Shown here piece by piece: positions 48,625 through 59,227 of a DNA stretch of 64,000 bases; positions within the stretch are counted from its first letter, which is position 1; every line of letters begins with the position of its first letter. The DNA comes from Alitta virens. Taxonomy: Eukaryota > Annelida > Polychaeta > Phyllodocida > Nereididae. A model generated the notes under the pieces. The model saw only the letters and a list, made by a program, of their open reading frames with translations, was not told the origin of the DNA and searched no databases. A program made the translations under genes and the position numbers. The stretch lies in NCBI GenBank assembly GCA_932294295.1, contig OW028583.1, forward strand, positions 1,515,501 to 1,579,500, in the 5' to 3' direction.

Positions 48625-50628
48625 TTAATTTCTCGAGGTACACAGTCGCCCCCTTCAATGTAAAACTCTGGAGCCGCCTTTGATATAGATTCACAGAGGT
48701 CCTCGCTTAAAATCGGGCATGGCGCTGACAAAGTCAGGCATGGCGCGCAAAGCATTAGGCATGGCGCAGTGCCATGCTCAAATAGCCTAGCTGGAATAAT
48801 TGTAACTTTACTCCCTACAGAGGTTACATTTTACTCTCAATTGGGGCAGTTTGCTACTTAGTGGAGTCATTCTGGACATGTTCTACTTCACTTGTAGGTT
48901 TAATTATGAATATACTTTTTTTATCTGGGAGTTTATCTATCACATAGTGAATCTACTCCACTCTCGATTAAAGTATTGTTTATTGCTCAGATAATCACCA
49001 CTTGCCCTCTCAGCAGGATCCCTGTTATAGAATACTCATTAAATTGATCACTTCTTTGATCTTAGGCACCAGGCATGCAGGAGAAATTGCCTCCCTCTCA
49101 ATGGACCTGATAGAAGGAATTCGCATGACTAAATTAGCCCACCTGCCCAACGAGCGACTGCGCATGCGTGCTGGCCTCCATACAGGTAAGTTATACCCTG
49201 AGCACTAAGAAAACCTTACCTAAAATCGCAACCGTGCTTTGGCCATTTCCAGACTACGGTCAACTAATTTGTCTTTTAAAATGATTTGCAAACAATAATG
49301 AAAGTGGTCAAAACACGGAATAAAAAAAATCATTACTTTCACGGCCGCTTAACCATTCAGACATGGCGATTCATCAAAAGACGCGTTGAATGAGTTGCGA
49401 TTACTTTTTTTTCGACCATCGAGTTTTCTTAGTACTGAGTAGGAGGGAGTTAACTAAAAAAAATTTGGTTATTTCTTTCATTATACATATTTTGCTAATT
49501 CGTATGGTTGTTTGATTTGTTTAGCTACTCTTGTTATGCAAGAAAAGCACTGTTTGCACTCAAGAAGGTGATAACTTACATTTTTCTGTTATATCCCTCT
49601 CAGAACAATGAATATAAAGAGACGTATTATATACACCAACTTACATTTTTCTGTTATATCCCTCTCAGAACAATGAATATAAAGAGACGTATTATATACA
49701 CCAACTTACATTTTTCTGTTATATCCCTCTCAGAACAATGAATATAAAGAGACGTATTATATACACCAACTTACATTTTTCTGTTATATCCCTCTCAGAA
49801 CAATGAATATAAAGAGACGTATTATATACACCAACTTACATTTTTCTGTTATATCCCTCTCAGAACAATGAATATAAAGAGACGTATTATATACACCAAC
49901 TTACATTTTTCTGTTATATCCCTCTCAGAACAATGAATATAAAGAGACGTATTATATACACCAACTTACATTTTTCTGTTATATCCCTCTCAGAACAATG
50001 AATATAAAGAGACGTATTATATACACCAACTTACATTTTTCTGTTATATCCCTCTCAGAACAATGAATATAAAGAGACGTATTATATACACCAACTTACA
50101 TTTTTCTGTTATATCCCTCTCAGAACAATGAATATAAAGAGACGTATTATATACACCAACTTACATTTTTCTGTTATATCCCTCTCAGAACAATGAATAT
50201 AAAGAGACGTATTATATACACCAACTTACATTTTTCTGTTATATCCCTCTCAGAACAATGAATATAAAGAAGGTGATAACTTACATTTTTCTGTTATATC
50301 CCTCTCAGAACAATGAATATAAAGAGACGTATTATATACACCAACTTGACATCTTTTCTTTCTTAGAGGGATATAACCAACAGAAATGTTAGTTAACTCC
50401 CTCGGTATATATGGCTAATTGCCCTGATGGTGCCTTGCTTTATTCATATGCTTATTGTTGTACATAATTATCATATAGATGTTTTTAATATGTAACTAAA
50501 TTATGTTCATGTAGATTGTTCTTTTATTTTACTTTATCATTATCTATATGTATATTTTTATTTTTTATCCTTGTATTTTATTTTTTCATGACACATGTAT
50601 CTTTTTGATGCTCTGCGGTCAATAAAAT

Positions 50629-50674
<46 letters not shown>

Positions 50675-51273
50675 ATTATCAATATTGTGAAATAAAATAT
50701 GTTAAAATCATTACCACTCACTGGCTTAGGGGGTCAGTGGCAGCGTGCTGGGCTTCCAACCACTGGGTCCCGGGTTCAATGCCCAGTCAAGTCTAAATTG
50801 GATGGCTGTTTCATCCGTCATCTCATTGCCATGGTCCCTGCCTGTCCTAATTAGCCCATCAGGTGCACAAATACAGGATGAAAAGCTCCAAACCAGCCAC
50901 CAATTCACTGGCTTAGGCTTTATTACTATTCACTATTGTCCTACCTGTCCCTTAACTACTCAAAGAATTAATACTTCATTATTTTTCATTCATATCCTTC
51001 TTCTCCATCTTCTTCTACTTCTTCTTCATATACCTCTTCTTTTGCTTCTTCTTCTACTTCTGCTTCTACTTCTTCTTCTTCTACCTCTTCTACTTCTACC
51101 TCTTCTACTTCTTCTTCTACCTCTTCTACTTCTTCTTCTACCTCTTCTACTTCTTCTTCTTCTTCCTCTTCTTCCTCTTCTTCTCCTTCTTCTTCTTCAT
51201 CTTCTTCATCTTCTTCTGCTTCTTCTACCTCTTCTTCTACTTCTTCTTCTGCTATTCTTCTTCCTCTTCTTCC

Positions 51274-51309
<36 letters not shown>

Positions 51310-52264
51310 CGTCTTCTTCTTCTTCATCATCATGTTCTTCTTCTTCAGGATCAGTAGTAGCAGGAGTTGTGGGTTCGAAGATGCCTCGATATTGTCTCTT
51401 CGGTGAGACGGTCAATACTGCAGCTAAAATGGAATCAAACGGAGTTGGTAGGTCAATTCAATTATTGCTCGCATTGTCTCAATTGTTTAAATTGATGCTA
51501 ATTGTGTCTATACTTGCTTGGAGCAAACATAATGATGAAATGGCAAGGCTTAGTGCTATGCCTGAACATAGTTGTTAAATTTTACTTTTTTGATAAGATT
51601 CTTATCTTTTAAAATGTAGTCTAAACTGTGTTTGTTCTTTTTTCATTATGAATATTTTTTGCTAAAAAACTGAAGCATATCTAACTTTTTGTGAGTAGTG
51701 TACATTGTTTCATAGCAATGAAGATCCACATTAGCGCCGAATGTAAAACTGCCCTAGATGTCATCGGAGGGTACATTACTGAAGTTCGTGGAGTCATTGA
51801 TATGCCTGTAAGTCGTTTTTTAACCATTGAAAGTCAAACCACAAATGTATTTAGATGCTTCCCAAATGCCAAATCGGAACAACATCATTGCGTGCTGTCA
51901 GCCAATGTCGTGCTGATGTCGAGCCAATCTGCCATGTTATCAAGTTTGCAGGTTTTTAGTTGCGATTGAAGTAAATTAGTTGTACAATTTACAGCGGCCT
52001 GGTTCCGTAAATTGCCGTTGCTCGAACTGGGATGACATGTCAGATCTCAGTATTGGCATTATGTTGCAATATGATGTCATGCTATAAGGGTATGTTTGTT
52101 ACATTGTATAAGTGTCTTCATTTATTTAACAGGGACGTGGAGAAATTACAACATATTTCCTGAAAGGACGCCTGGCAAAAGCGCAAGGGAGAGGAGCTTC
52201 CCGAGCTTCCAGTTCTTCTCGCGCTTCAACGAAACATCCGAAAACACCACGGTCATCTCATTAA
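42479..52264 (+). CDS. NIT-domain membrane guanylate cyclase, nine exons
   Basis: Exons: 42479-42715, 43746-44117, 45229-45831, 46495-46602, 47046-47169, 49066-49185, 51349-51447, 51716-51807, 52133-52264; in phase, 1,887 nt, 628 residues. A cytosolic N-terminus is followed by helix 1 (about 48-70), an all-helical nitrate/nitrite-sensor-like (NIT) extracellular domain (about 80-335), helix 2 (about 338-362), a coiled-coil linker ([20 protein letters not shown]) and a class III cyclase domain (about 405-590). Metal-binding Asp425 (FFSDIVGFT) and Asp469 (TIGDAYMV) are present, as are the guanine-selecting Glu465 and Cys537 (MPRYCLFG) and Asn544. The transition-state Arg is Lys548 (NTAAKMES). 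The tail is Arg/Ser-rich. Known role: cGMP synthesis; NIT-type cyclases of marine larvae have been linked to nitric oxide signalling. The start at 42,479 (MGASSS) gives an N-myristoylation-like motif; an in-frame ATG six codons upstream is the alternative. Confidence 0.92.
42798..43045 (+). repeat. 61-bp tandem repeat, four units
   Basis: GGGATCACTCTTAGAAAAA recurs at 42,831, 42,892, 42,953 and (changed to GTGATCACTCTCAG) about 43,013, a 61-bp period. In cyclase intron 1. Confidence 0.9.
43075..43139 (+). mobile_element. LINE 3' terminus
   Basis: GTCAATAAAATCTTGAATCT followed by a second CTTGAATC looks like a non-LTR element 3' end with a short iterated tail. Confidence 0.45.
43250..43620 (-). 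mobile_element. LINE 3' fragment
   Basis: Minus-strand translation gives [20 protein letters not shown] and then [15 protein letters not shown], a non-LTR reverse transcriptase C-terminus (ANAWNSLP...FKRKLK). A 3' UTR with GGGCCACCTGAAAAACAGC follows. Cyclase intron 1. Confidence 0.75.
44557..44890 (+). mobile_element. tRNA-derived SINE, family 2, with TATC tail
   Basis: The head has GGTGGTCTAGTAGTAAGATG (A box) and GGGTTCAATCCTAGG (B box). The body has GTCGTTCGGATAAGACGTTA, a phrase seen in SINE bodies of several animal groups, and it ends in (TATC)n. It is inserted in cyclase intron 2. Confidence 0.8.
45010..45148. mobile_element. Foldback repeat, family E, complete copy
   Basis: GACTTGGAAACTAAACGCCA faces an inverted CTCTGGATTTTAGCTTCC. 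Inside are GATGACGTCATGTGAGTCAA and its mirror TTGATTCATGTGACGTCC. Its right end lies about 80 bp before cyclase exon 3. Confidence 0.7.
46013..46237 (-). mobile_element. MITE, family D, inverted copy
   Basis: Carries TTTGATGAATCGCCATG and GTGCTTCGACCATTTTC, the reverse of the copy at 2,398. Cyclase intron 3. Confidence 0.7.
47343..47382. other. GC-rich palindrome
   Basis: GCGGCCCC-GTA-GGGGCCGC (47,353-47,371) is a perfect 8-bp hairpin inside a 40-base GC island in an otherwise AT-rich intron. Flanking GTAGGGC words hint at an iterated unit. Confidence 0.5.
48592..48780. repeat. (TA)n microsatellite and AGGCATGGCGC iterations
   Basis: A (TATA)n run is followed by a GC-richer stretch in which GGCATGGCGC occurs three times (about 48,716-48,770). 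Cyclase intron 5; no coding features. Confidence 0.5.
49197..49437 (+). mobile_element. MITE, family D, best copy
   Basis: Ends CTGAGCACTAAGAAAACC and (inverted) GTTTTCTTAGTACTGAG show the family's terminal inverted repeats clearly. It begins only about 12 bases after the donor of cyclase exon 6. Confidence 0.8.
49442..50404. mobile_element. TIR element with internal 65-bp tandem array
   Basis: Left end GGAGGGAGTTAACTAAAAAA and on to TTTGGTTATTTC; right end AGAGGGATATAACCAACAGA and on to GTTAACTCCCTC. These form inverted repeats of about 35 bases. Between them lies the array at 49,574-50,346. The family also occurs at 15,666-16,385. Confidence 0.75.
49574..50346 (+). repeat. 65-bp tandem array, about 12 near-identical units
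   Basis: Each unit runs from ACTTACATTTTTCTGTTATA through TCCCTCTCAGAACAATG to ATTATATACACCA. Copies are almost identical, so the expansion is recent. One unit near 50,267 is cut short and restarts with AAGGTGATA, exactly the sequence before the first unit. Each unit contains a 3' splice-site-like TATATCCCTCTCAG|AA. Confidence 0.95.
50415..50673 (+). mobile_element. LINE-like 3' UTR ending in (TC)n(TA)n
   Basis: T-rich sequence ending GCTCTGCGGTCAATAAAATT, then TC repeats and TA repeats, as at the 3' end of a non-LTR element. No coding remnant is left. Cyclase intron 6. Confidence 0.45.
50725..50920 (+). mobile_element. tRNA-derived SINE, family 1
   Basis: Full copy related to 35,112-35,300: GGGTCCCGGGTTCAATGCCC in the head and GCCATGGTCCCTGCCTGTCC in the body. 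The A box is degraded. Cyclase intron 6. Confidence 0.8.
50992..51348 (+). repeat. TTC-rich pyrimidine tract, about 350 bp
   Basis: Almost pure C/T (CTTCTT, CTTCTAC, CCTCTT words) running directly into the acceptor of cyclase exon 7 at 51,349. The long poly-Leu and poly-Glu frames here are artefacts of the repeat. Confidence 0.95.
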
Positions 52265-52697
52265 ATACTACTGCAGATTTCAAAACCGTTTTCCAGCTGC
52301 TTTTGTTTTAAGTTGGACACTGGTCAGTTGCGGTATTTAGAACAGTCAGCGTTTATTGGTATAGATGACCCAAATCCACCAGACAACCTAACACAACGGA
52401 AATATTATTTGGCTTTTCTGTTTATTGAGGTACGCGTGAAATAATTACCTATTGATATCACAAACTAAATTAGATGTCATATCTTAAGTATATCTGGATG
52501 TTACCATGTCAGGTATTTGGGTAATCATGAATAGTGTGACCTATACACTCCGGTGTGATAAACACATCTTTTTGGACACAGGAAGTAGCCATACTTGAGT
52601 GAATTCATATTTCTTGCCTCTTTCCATTATCACTTTGGGATGTAATGAGAAACACTATCCGACAGATCCAGAAATAATTTGGCGGGGGTCTGATCAA

Positions 52698-53019
52698 TAG
52701 TGGATTTTCATGGAAGGTTCTCTGTATTTCCACCAGGTGGGTAAAACAAAATACTGCAATTCTATTGGCTGAAAAAGTTCCCACCCTTGGCTGTGATTGG
52801 CTAAAGTAAAGTGCATCCTAGCTGCAGTATTTTTAGTGTATTTTAATGTTTATTTGACACTTAAAACATTTCGTTGATGTTTGTTATTTTTCTGAGAAAG
52901 TTATATTTATGGAATCAGTTAGTTATTACCTACTACGTCTGAAAAGCAAAGTGAGTAATAAGAGGAGAGGAAAGACTTATGTCTTGCTGAATTCAGGGCT
53001 GTTCGGTGAAAAGACTCTA
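52698..53019 (+). mobile_element. TIR MITE, family A, copy 6
   Basis: Complete copy about 430 bases after the cyclase stop codon, so probably within or just past its 3' UTR. The internal frame MESVSYYLLRLKSKVSNKRR is open. A possible AATAAA lies at about 53,335. Confidence 0.85.
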
Positions 53020-54280
53020 TTCATCGGAAGCGTTTGGGTTACAGTTCTGGTTACCTGGAAATTGCGCGACTGCAATTCGACGCGGATCAAACTGGATCTT
53101 TATAGATTTTAGATGTTAGATGTACATATTACATTGTGATATTTTATAATTCTTCTGCTATTTGTCTCTTTTTCATTTTTAATTTATAATTTTCCTGTAA
53201 GCCATTGGGAAGACTGCATCCCCACCGCTAACATCAACCACCTACAGTTTATTGTATTGTAAGCTACCTTTCATTAACATGTTTATAAGCATATACATAA
53301 TAATATCTATAAGTAATGTATGTATTTTATGTGAAATAAAATCCAGAACTATATGTGTACAATTTTGTTTTTTACTTAGTTTTTTTACTATCTATTGGCT
53401 GAACACTATAACCAAGGCACTAAATAAAAAATTCTCACGAAGCCATGAGTCAGACATGCCAAGTCTCACGCATTCGGTGTGAGTCTCACGCATTTAGTTG
53501 CTGCCTTACACCTCTGGACTTCAGTATTTTCTTCATATTTTAATGTAACTCACCCAATGAGGACCAGAATAAATCTTTAACATTTTAATGTAAACTGGTT
53601 GGAAAGAGTCAAAACTCATTCACCACTCAAGAACTTGGCATCTCTGCATGAGCCCATCATGACTTTTATTTAGCAATTTTAATATGAATAATAAGCAAAA
53701 GTAAGCACTTTACCTGAACTGCAACAGATTTTTTATTCAAATGGTACTCCTGGGACTTCCCGCTAGTCCACGGGTCTGCAATTCCGAAGGCCCGTAAGTG
53801 AAGTAGTCCCATGACAGAAGAAACAGAGCAGGGTGCCACTTTTAGGCCTGTTGCAGGAGGCACATTTTACACTTAATAAGGTATTTAGGCCTGTTGCAGT
53901 TAGCAAGTTTTTACACTTAATAAGTTAATTACTTATTTTTGCAGTCAATGCTTTTATAATTGCAATGAACATGGCAGAGTGTAAAGTTAAATTAATAGGA
54001 TAATTTTGTTGTCCAAAATAACATGTTACCAATGCACTTAGCACCTACTATATCAAAAGTTGCCAATGTCTTACTTTTCTATCTATTTAATTGTGAAAAC
54101 AGCTAATTTAAAAAAAAAATCCTGTAGTGCTTATTGCATCATGCTTATGGCATCGTGCTTATGGATTTTGCACAGTACCTATCATGCTGCAAAAATTACG
54201 TCACTTTACCGTAAAATACTCTCTTTGAACCCTTATAATAAGCCAGTGTTGGGTTATCTGCAGTAAATTTTATGGTATCA
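53020..54280. other. No gene recognised
   Basis: AT-rich spacer between the convergent cyclase and PLAC8-like genes. The words GTCTCACGCATTCGGTGTGA and GCCTGTTGCAG recur locally and look repeat-derived. Confidence 0.4.
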
Positions 54281-54424
54281 TACATGGCAAAATGTGCCAC
54301 GTGCGTTTTCCAGTAGAAGGATAAATGCATGGAAAACGCATGGTTTTTAGCTAATTATAATGAAGCAAAAACCATGCGTTTATCCAAACGCATGGAAAAT
54401 GCACGTGGCACAATTGGCCATGTA
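54281..54424. mobile_element. Foldback MITE, family B
   Basis: Starts TACATGGCAAAATGTGCCAC and ends ATTGGCCATGTA. Fourth copy of the family. Confidence 0.88.
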
Positions 54425-55650
54425 CTATAGATGTGATTTATTGTTAAAATAAAGTGCTGTGGTATCGCAGTTTAGAGTCGTTTTATTGTATCTATCCAAA
54501 TATATATCATATACGGTGAAATGCTGCATGGCAGATATTGTGAATTTTATAGTAGTATGTCATAGGATAGATTTACAGTATTGCCATGAAAATGTACGGC
54601 AGCGTGTATACCTAATTTACAGAATTTGTTGCGCTTTCTAATAGCTCTTGAAAATGAATGATATTAACAAGCAGCTGCAAATGGCAATACTATGTGTTTA
54701 AAACATTGTGAAGTAACTTCAGTTTCTTTATTCGCATCATAGGCCTACGGTACTTAACATGTGCCGATTATAGAGAATTCAAAATTGATAAAATCTATTA
54801 CAATGTAGGCTATAAGCTGGTTTTTGTTCTAAATTTTTAATATCAGATATAGATTATAGTCGTTTTTAGTCAACTGCCTTATTTCAGGGTGGGAAGGGAC
54901 ACTGTTGGGGGTCCCCCACCCCCCAGTTCACTTTTGGTATTATTGGAATTAAGAGTTGCCACCGCCCCCCCCCCCCAACCGCGGCGAACAAGGTTGTCAG
55001 TCAGGTGATTGATCCAATGGCCTAGTGGTTATGTGCTGAGCTTGAAATGTCAATCCTGTCATTGACTGCCAACTTTCCTGATATTTTGCAAGGAAATAGT
55101 CTTTTAGGGGGGCAAGAGGGGGGTAATACCTTATCATTACGCCACGGTTTTTTAATCGTATGTTTCTCAGAACTCGCTCTGTTTTTCATGAGACAGTCGG
55201 AAAATTAAAAAAATCCCCAGAAAGTGTTTTTTTTTCTTTAATTAACGCAGGTGATGTGATATACTTTGAGATGCAATACACATATTTGCCCAGACAATTG
55301 TTGATTTATTAATTGACCGGCACTGCAAAAGTTTGGCCAGCGGTGTCGAGAAACGAAAGATCAAAAAACCGTCGCCTTAGTTATGTTTTTGTGCAAACAT
55401 CCAGAGAGAGGTCAGTTTGATTATAAACTATACACTGCTTAGTGGTAAGTTGCTAGACTATGAAACTTGAGTACCTGACTTCGAATCCCCACGTGTGATT
55501 TATTGAAAGAATGTCATTGTGGGCATAATTTTAATTACAAAGGCTATAGTTATGAAAGAAAACATACTTTTTAGTTTTTCTTTTGTTCTTTTTTTTCATG
55601 GCAACATAGGGTGCTACACAGAAGTAGCTTCCATACTCCCGTGTATTTGA
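54425..55650. other. No gene recognised
   Basis: Contains G/C runs at about 54,900-54,980. Two weak tRNA-like stretches (about 55,015 and 55,435) have A-box-like words but no convincing cloverleaf. Confidence 0.35.
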
Positions 55651-55678
55651 TGGATAGATAGACAGATAGATAGATAGC

Positions 55679-55714
<36 letters not shown>

Positions 55715-56082
55715 CTGATAGATAGATAGATAGCGATAGATAGATAGATAGATAGATAGCGATAGATATATATATAGCGATAGATAGATAAATAGATACA
55801 TAGATAGCGATAGATAGATAGATAGATAGATAGATAGAAAGCGATAGATAGATAGCGATAGATAGATAGATAGATAGATAGATAGCGATAGACAGATAGG
55901 AAGGTAGATAGATAGCGACAGATTGATAGATAGATAGATAGGTAGATAGCGATAGATAGACAGATAGAAAGTGATAGATAGGTAGATAGATAGAAAGCGA
56001 TAGATAGGTAGATTGATAGATAGATAAATAGATAGATAGATAGGTAGATAGGTAGCGATAGATAGATAGATAGATAGATAGA
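55651..56082. repeat. (GATA)n microsatellite, about 430 bp
   Basis: GATA/TAGA tetranucleotides interrupted by GCGATA about every 20-60 bases. Produces a spurious Ile-Tyr-Leu-Ser frame on the minus strand. Confidence 0.97.
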
Positions 56083-56305
56083 TCCTTGTTGATAAGTGTC
56101 GCTCTTCTTTATACCTTGAGAATTGCACTTGACTATGACACCTCACAACAAAGCAGTAAAAAAGTCAATGTCAATACATTCACTCTTGCTACTTCTCACT
56201 AGTGTTTCTTTCATTCAATTGCAATTAGTACCCAACTGAAGCTGATTTCATTGATTTAGCTAATAATTAAATTAATATAGACCGCATTACATGGTCGCAC
56301 CGGTG

Positions 56306-56788
56306 TCCCTCGGACTGGCGGACCCTCGTACTGGCCGACTCTGGGACTAGTGAAACCTCGGACTAGCGGACCCTGGGACTGGCTGGCCCTAGAGCTAGCA
56401 GACACTCGGACTGGCTGGCCCTTGGACTAGCGGACCCTCGGACTGGCGGACCCTAGAGCTAGTTGAGCCGCTGACTAGTGAACCCTCGGACTAGCGGACC
56501 CTGGGACTGGCTGGCCCTAGAGCTAGCAGACACTCGGACTGGCGGGCCCTTGGACTAGTGGACCCTCAGACTAGTGGACCCTAGCGTTAGTGGACCCGCA
56601 GACTATTGGACCCTCAGACTAGCGGACCCTGGGACTGGCTGGCCCTAGAGCTAGCAGACATTCGGACTGGCGGCCCTTGGACTAGCGGACCCTCGGACTA
56701 GTGGATCCTAGAGCTAGTTGAGCCGCTGACTAGTGGATACTCAGACTGGCGGGCCTTCGGACTAGCGGACCCTCGGACTAGCGGTCAC
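56306..56788 (+). repeat. GGACTAGCGGACCCTC minisatellite
   Basis: About 30 degenerate units of 15-17 bases (GGACTRGYGGACCCTC). A longer period is visible in the recurring stretch CCCTAGAGCTAGCAGACA, so there is higher-order structure. Confidence 0.92.
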
Positions 56789-56789
56789 C

Positions 56790-56859
56790 TAATTAGATAA
56801 CGGAGACCTTGATGTTACTTTTGAACAACAGATATTACAAGGTCTCCGTTATCTAATTA
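56790..56859. repeat. Perfect 22-bp inverted repeat
   Basis: The left arm TAATTAGATAACGGAGACCT plus TG is exactly mirrored by CAAGGTCTCCGTTATCTAAT plus TA, with a 26-base spacer. It directly adjoins the end of the minisatellite. Confidence 0.9.
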
Positions 56860-57138
56860 TTCTGCTTGAGAAATAAGATAACCCAAATAACTAGGCCCCT
56901 ATGCCAAACGAGATTTAGTTCTATAACCACTGTGAATACTAACACAAGATTTATAACATTATTTTCAAACGAAGCTTTATTAAGCAAATCAGGTACAAAA
57001 TGGCAATAAAGACCATATTAAAAATATGAAATTTGGAGAAGTGATTAGCTAGAGCAATATAGCTTGCACGAAGCAAGTGTGCAGTGTACAAGAATGTGCT
57101 ATAGTCAAAGCCATATTATGGGATATTCATAAAAGGAT

Positions 57139-57645
57139 TACAGTCAATTTCATAGACTTGGAAACTAGTCCTCTCTGGTTCCCTGAGTGAATAACACTCA
57201 GGTTGGGCCTGGCGAGTTCTGTCATCTGATTGGTTATTATCTAGCAATCGCATATTGTGATGTCACCATCACAGACCCGACCTGTCAGAACCAGTCTCAT
57301 AGAATAGGGCGTGTAAGTTGATTGCTCTCGTGTATTTGAGAGCACGAAAAAACTACTTCCCAAAACCTCGTCCAGAACGGCAACATTGAAACTGCATGGA
57401 GTTGAATAAGAGAGGATAGCTAAATAATCATAGCTTGACAACTCATTATTTTGGTTGCAGAAGCAAAAGCTACTTTTAAAGAAAGGCCTACACTGAAAAT
57501 TAGAGCTTTATGCCGCTTGGAATTGTCTTGTCCAATCACTCGCCTAATTCAAATACGGCGGCGTTGGTTCCCAAAAGTACGGCAATAGCGTGGATCGCAG
57601 ACGATACTTTGGGGGTAACTTACACGCCCTATTGTAAACTACCAG
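57139..57645. mobile_element. Family E fragment and a TIR-like element
   Basis: CATAGACTTGGAAACTAGTC at 57,152 is a family E arm. From 57,302 (GAATAGGGCGTGTAAGTT) to 57,645 (inverted AACTTACACGCCCTATT) lies a 340-bp element with 18-base inverted ends. Confidence 0.55.
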
Positions 57646-57725
57646 ATGACGTCATGTGTGACCAGGATTGGTTGAGTTATGAACCAATGGGAGTCCCGGT
57701 TTTGTATGACGTTCTCTGTAGTTGA
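57632..57725. mobile_element. Family E repeat
   Basis: CCAGATGACGTCATGTGTGA and, inverted, TTTTGTATGACGTTCTCTG flank GGTTGAGTTATGAACCAATG. Confidence 0.5.
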
Positions 57726-57888
57726 GCTACCAAGCACAGGCATCACAATCGCCCTCTGGTGTAGCACAACTGTCCCCCCCCCCTGGACCACTGACTGTTA
57801 ATACTTGTATAAATATATAACAGTCAGCGGTCCAAGGGGGAATGGGGTTGTCCTACATCAGAGGGCGATTGTGATGCCTATGCTACCA
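57726..57888. mobile_element. Foldback element (about 160 bp)
   Basis: GGCATCACAATCGCCCTCTG is mirrored by CAGAGGGCGATTGTGATGCC. Pairing continues inwards past a C-run/G-run pair to CTGACTGTTA/TAACAGTCAG. Confidence 0.85.
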
Positions 57889-59227
57889 GGTCTCTTATTA
57901 GATTAGTTTCTATAAAAAGTCTATAAAATTGGCTGTAACACATGTTCGCAGAATAATTCTTAAACTGGAAAATTGCATGATCATTAACAATGGTGGTATT
58001 AATAATAATAAATGTATTACTTAGAGTGCAACAAAATAAAATAAAAATTCATTCTCAGTCACACTTGACAATATTAAAAATGAACTAAAATGAAATAAAA
58101 TATAAAATAAATGAAAATCAGAGATTTAAAAAAAAATTAAAGTACACATGGGTGATAACAGACATTGGTCAATAACAAGCGGGAAGCTTCATACACAGAT
58201 CGCATTCCAAATCTGGGACAACGTTGTGTCAATGTGGGTTTGATCTTGCACATTATCTCTGTACCCAGATAATGTATGCTCAATGTCTGTCCAATGTCGG
58301 TACCATGGCTTCAATGGGGAGAAAAAGGTACCAGGCCTACAGAGGGCGCTACGACCTTACCCAGATAGCATTCCAAATCGTTTCAATGTCGGCACGACGT
58401 CGGCGGTGTTGATACGATGTTGTACCAACAGTGGCCTATATAGAAACGACGCTGGGCCGATTTGGAATGCTATCAGGGTAGTACATGAAAAGACAATATG
58501 ATGACATCATCACTTTATCGTTACATTAATGACGTCACAATTACATATGGCATCATCAAATGTTATACTTATCTGCTACGGTGTCAGTGACCTCTTGTGG
58601 TGCTTTTCCTACCCATTACAACCAAACATATATGATAGCATTTTAATTGCGGAGGGCAGTGCCAGATTAGAAATGCTTCAAGTGTGCTGTAAACAAAATT
58701 TGGCCATGCCAACAACCCTCCTCGGAGCCTCACTGAGTGTCCAACGATTCTAAGCTATACCTTTATGCCAAAATTTTGGTATATATATATATATTTAAAT
58801 ATAATTGCATAAATTTTGCCATTTTATTATCTTCATATTTCTTATCTTAGATACAAAACACAAAATATATTTAAATAAATATATATACATTTAAATATAA
58901 TTGCATAAATTTTGCCATTTTTTTATCTTTCTTATCTTAGATACAAAACACAAAATATCTTTAAATATATATATATACCAATTTTTAGTTATACATTTAT
59001 GCCAATTCTTTAGTCTTGTCAAGTTTAATTGTAGCAATTTAATACTTGTGATTACCAATGTTATATTAAAGCATATTTTATTTGTTTATGTTGCACCTCA
59101 GGGACCTCCAGTCCCCACACACCTAAATTCGACACTGTGTGACAAAATAGAACTAAGAACTTGCAAGACTGAATAGGCCTATTTCAGATATGCTGCATAT
59201 TTCTTTCTTGTATGTTTTAATCACTTG
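57889..59227. other. Repeat-rich stretch, no gene recognised
   Basis: Holds a family C fragment near 58,195-58,310, the family C copy at 58,360, and a direct duplication of ATTTAAATATAATTGCATAAATTTTGCC at about 58,790 and 58,890. The rest is AT-rich. Confidence 0.4.
58360..58478. mobile_element. Foldback MITE, family C
   Basis: Starts CCCAGATAGCATTCCAAATC and ends GATTTGGAATGCTATCAGGG. Core words are GTCGGCACGACGTCGG and CCTATATAGAAACGACGC. Confidence 0.85.

Noticed and set aside
49574..50346. CRISPR-like array
   Set aside because: Units are directly adjoining 65-bp copies without unique spacers, in a eukaryotic intron.
50745..51348. 277-residue frame rich in Leu and Phe
   Set aside because: It joins a SINE, the TTC tract and cyclase exon 7. 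Only the last part is coding, as exon 7 in the cyclase gene.
55571..56146. 191-residue Ile-Tyr-Leu-Ser-rich frame
   Set aside because: Translation of the GATA microsatellite.
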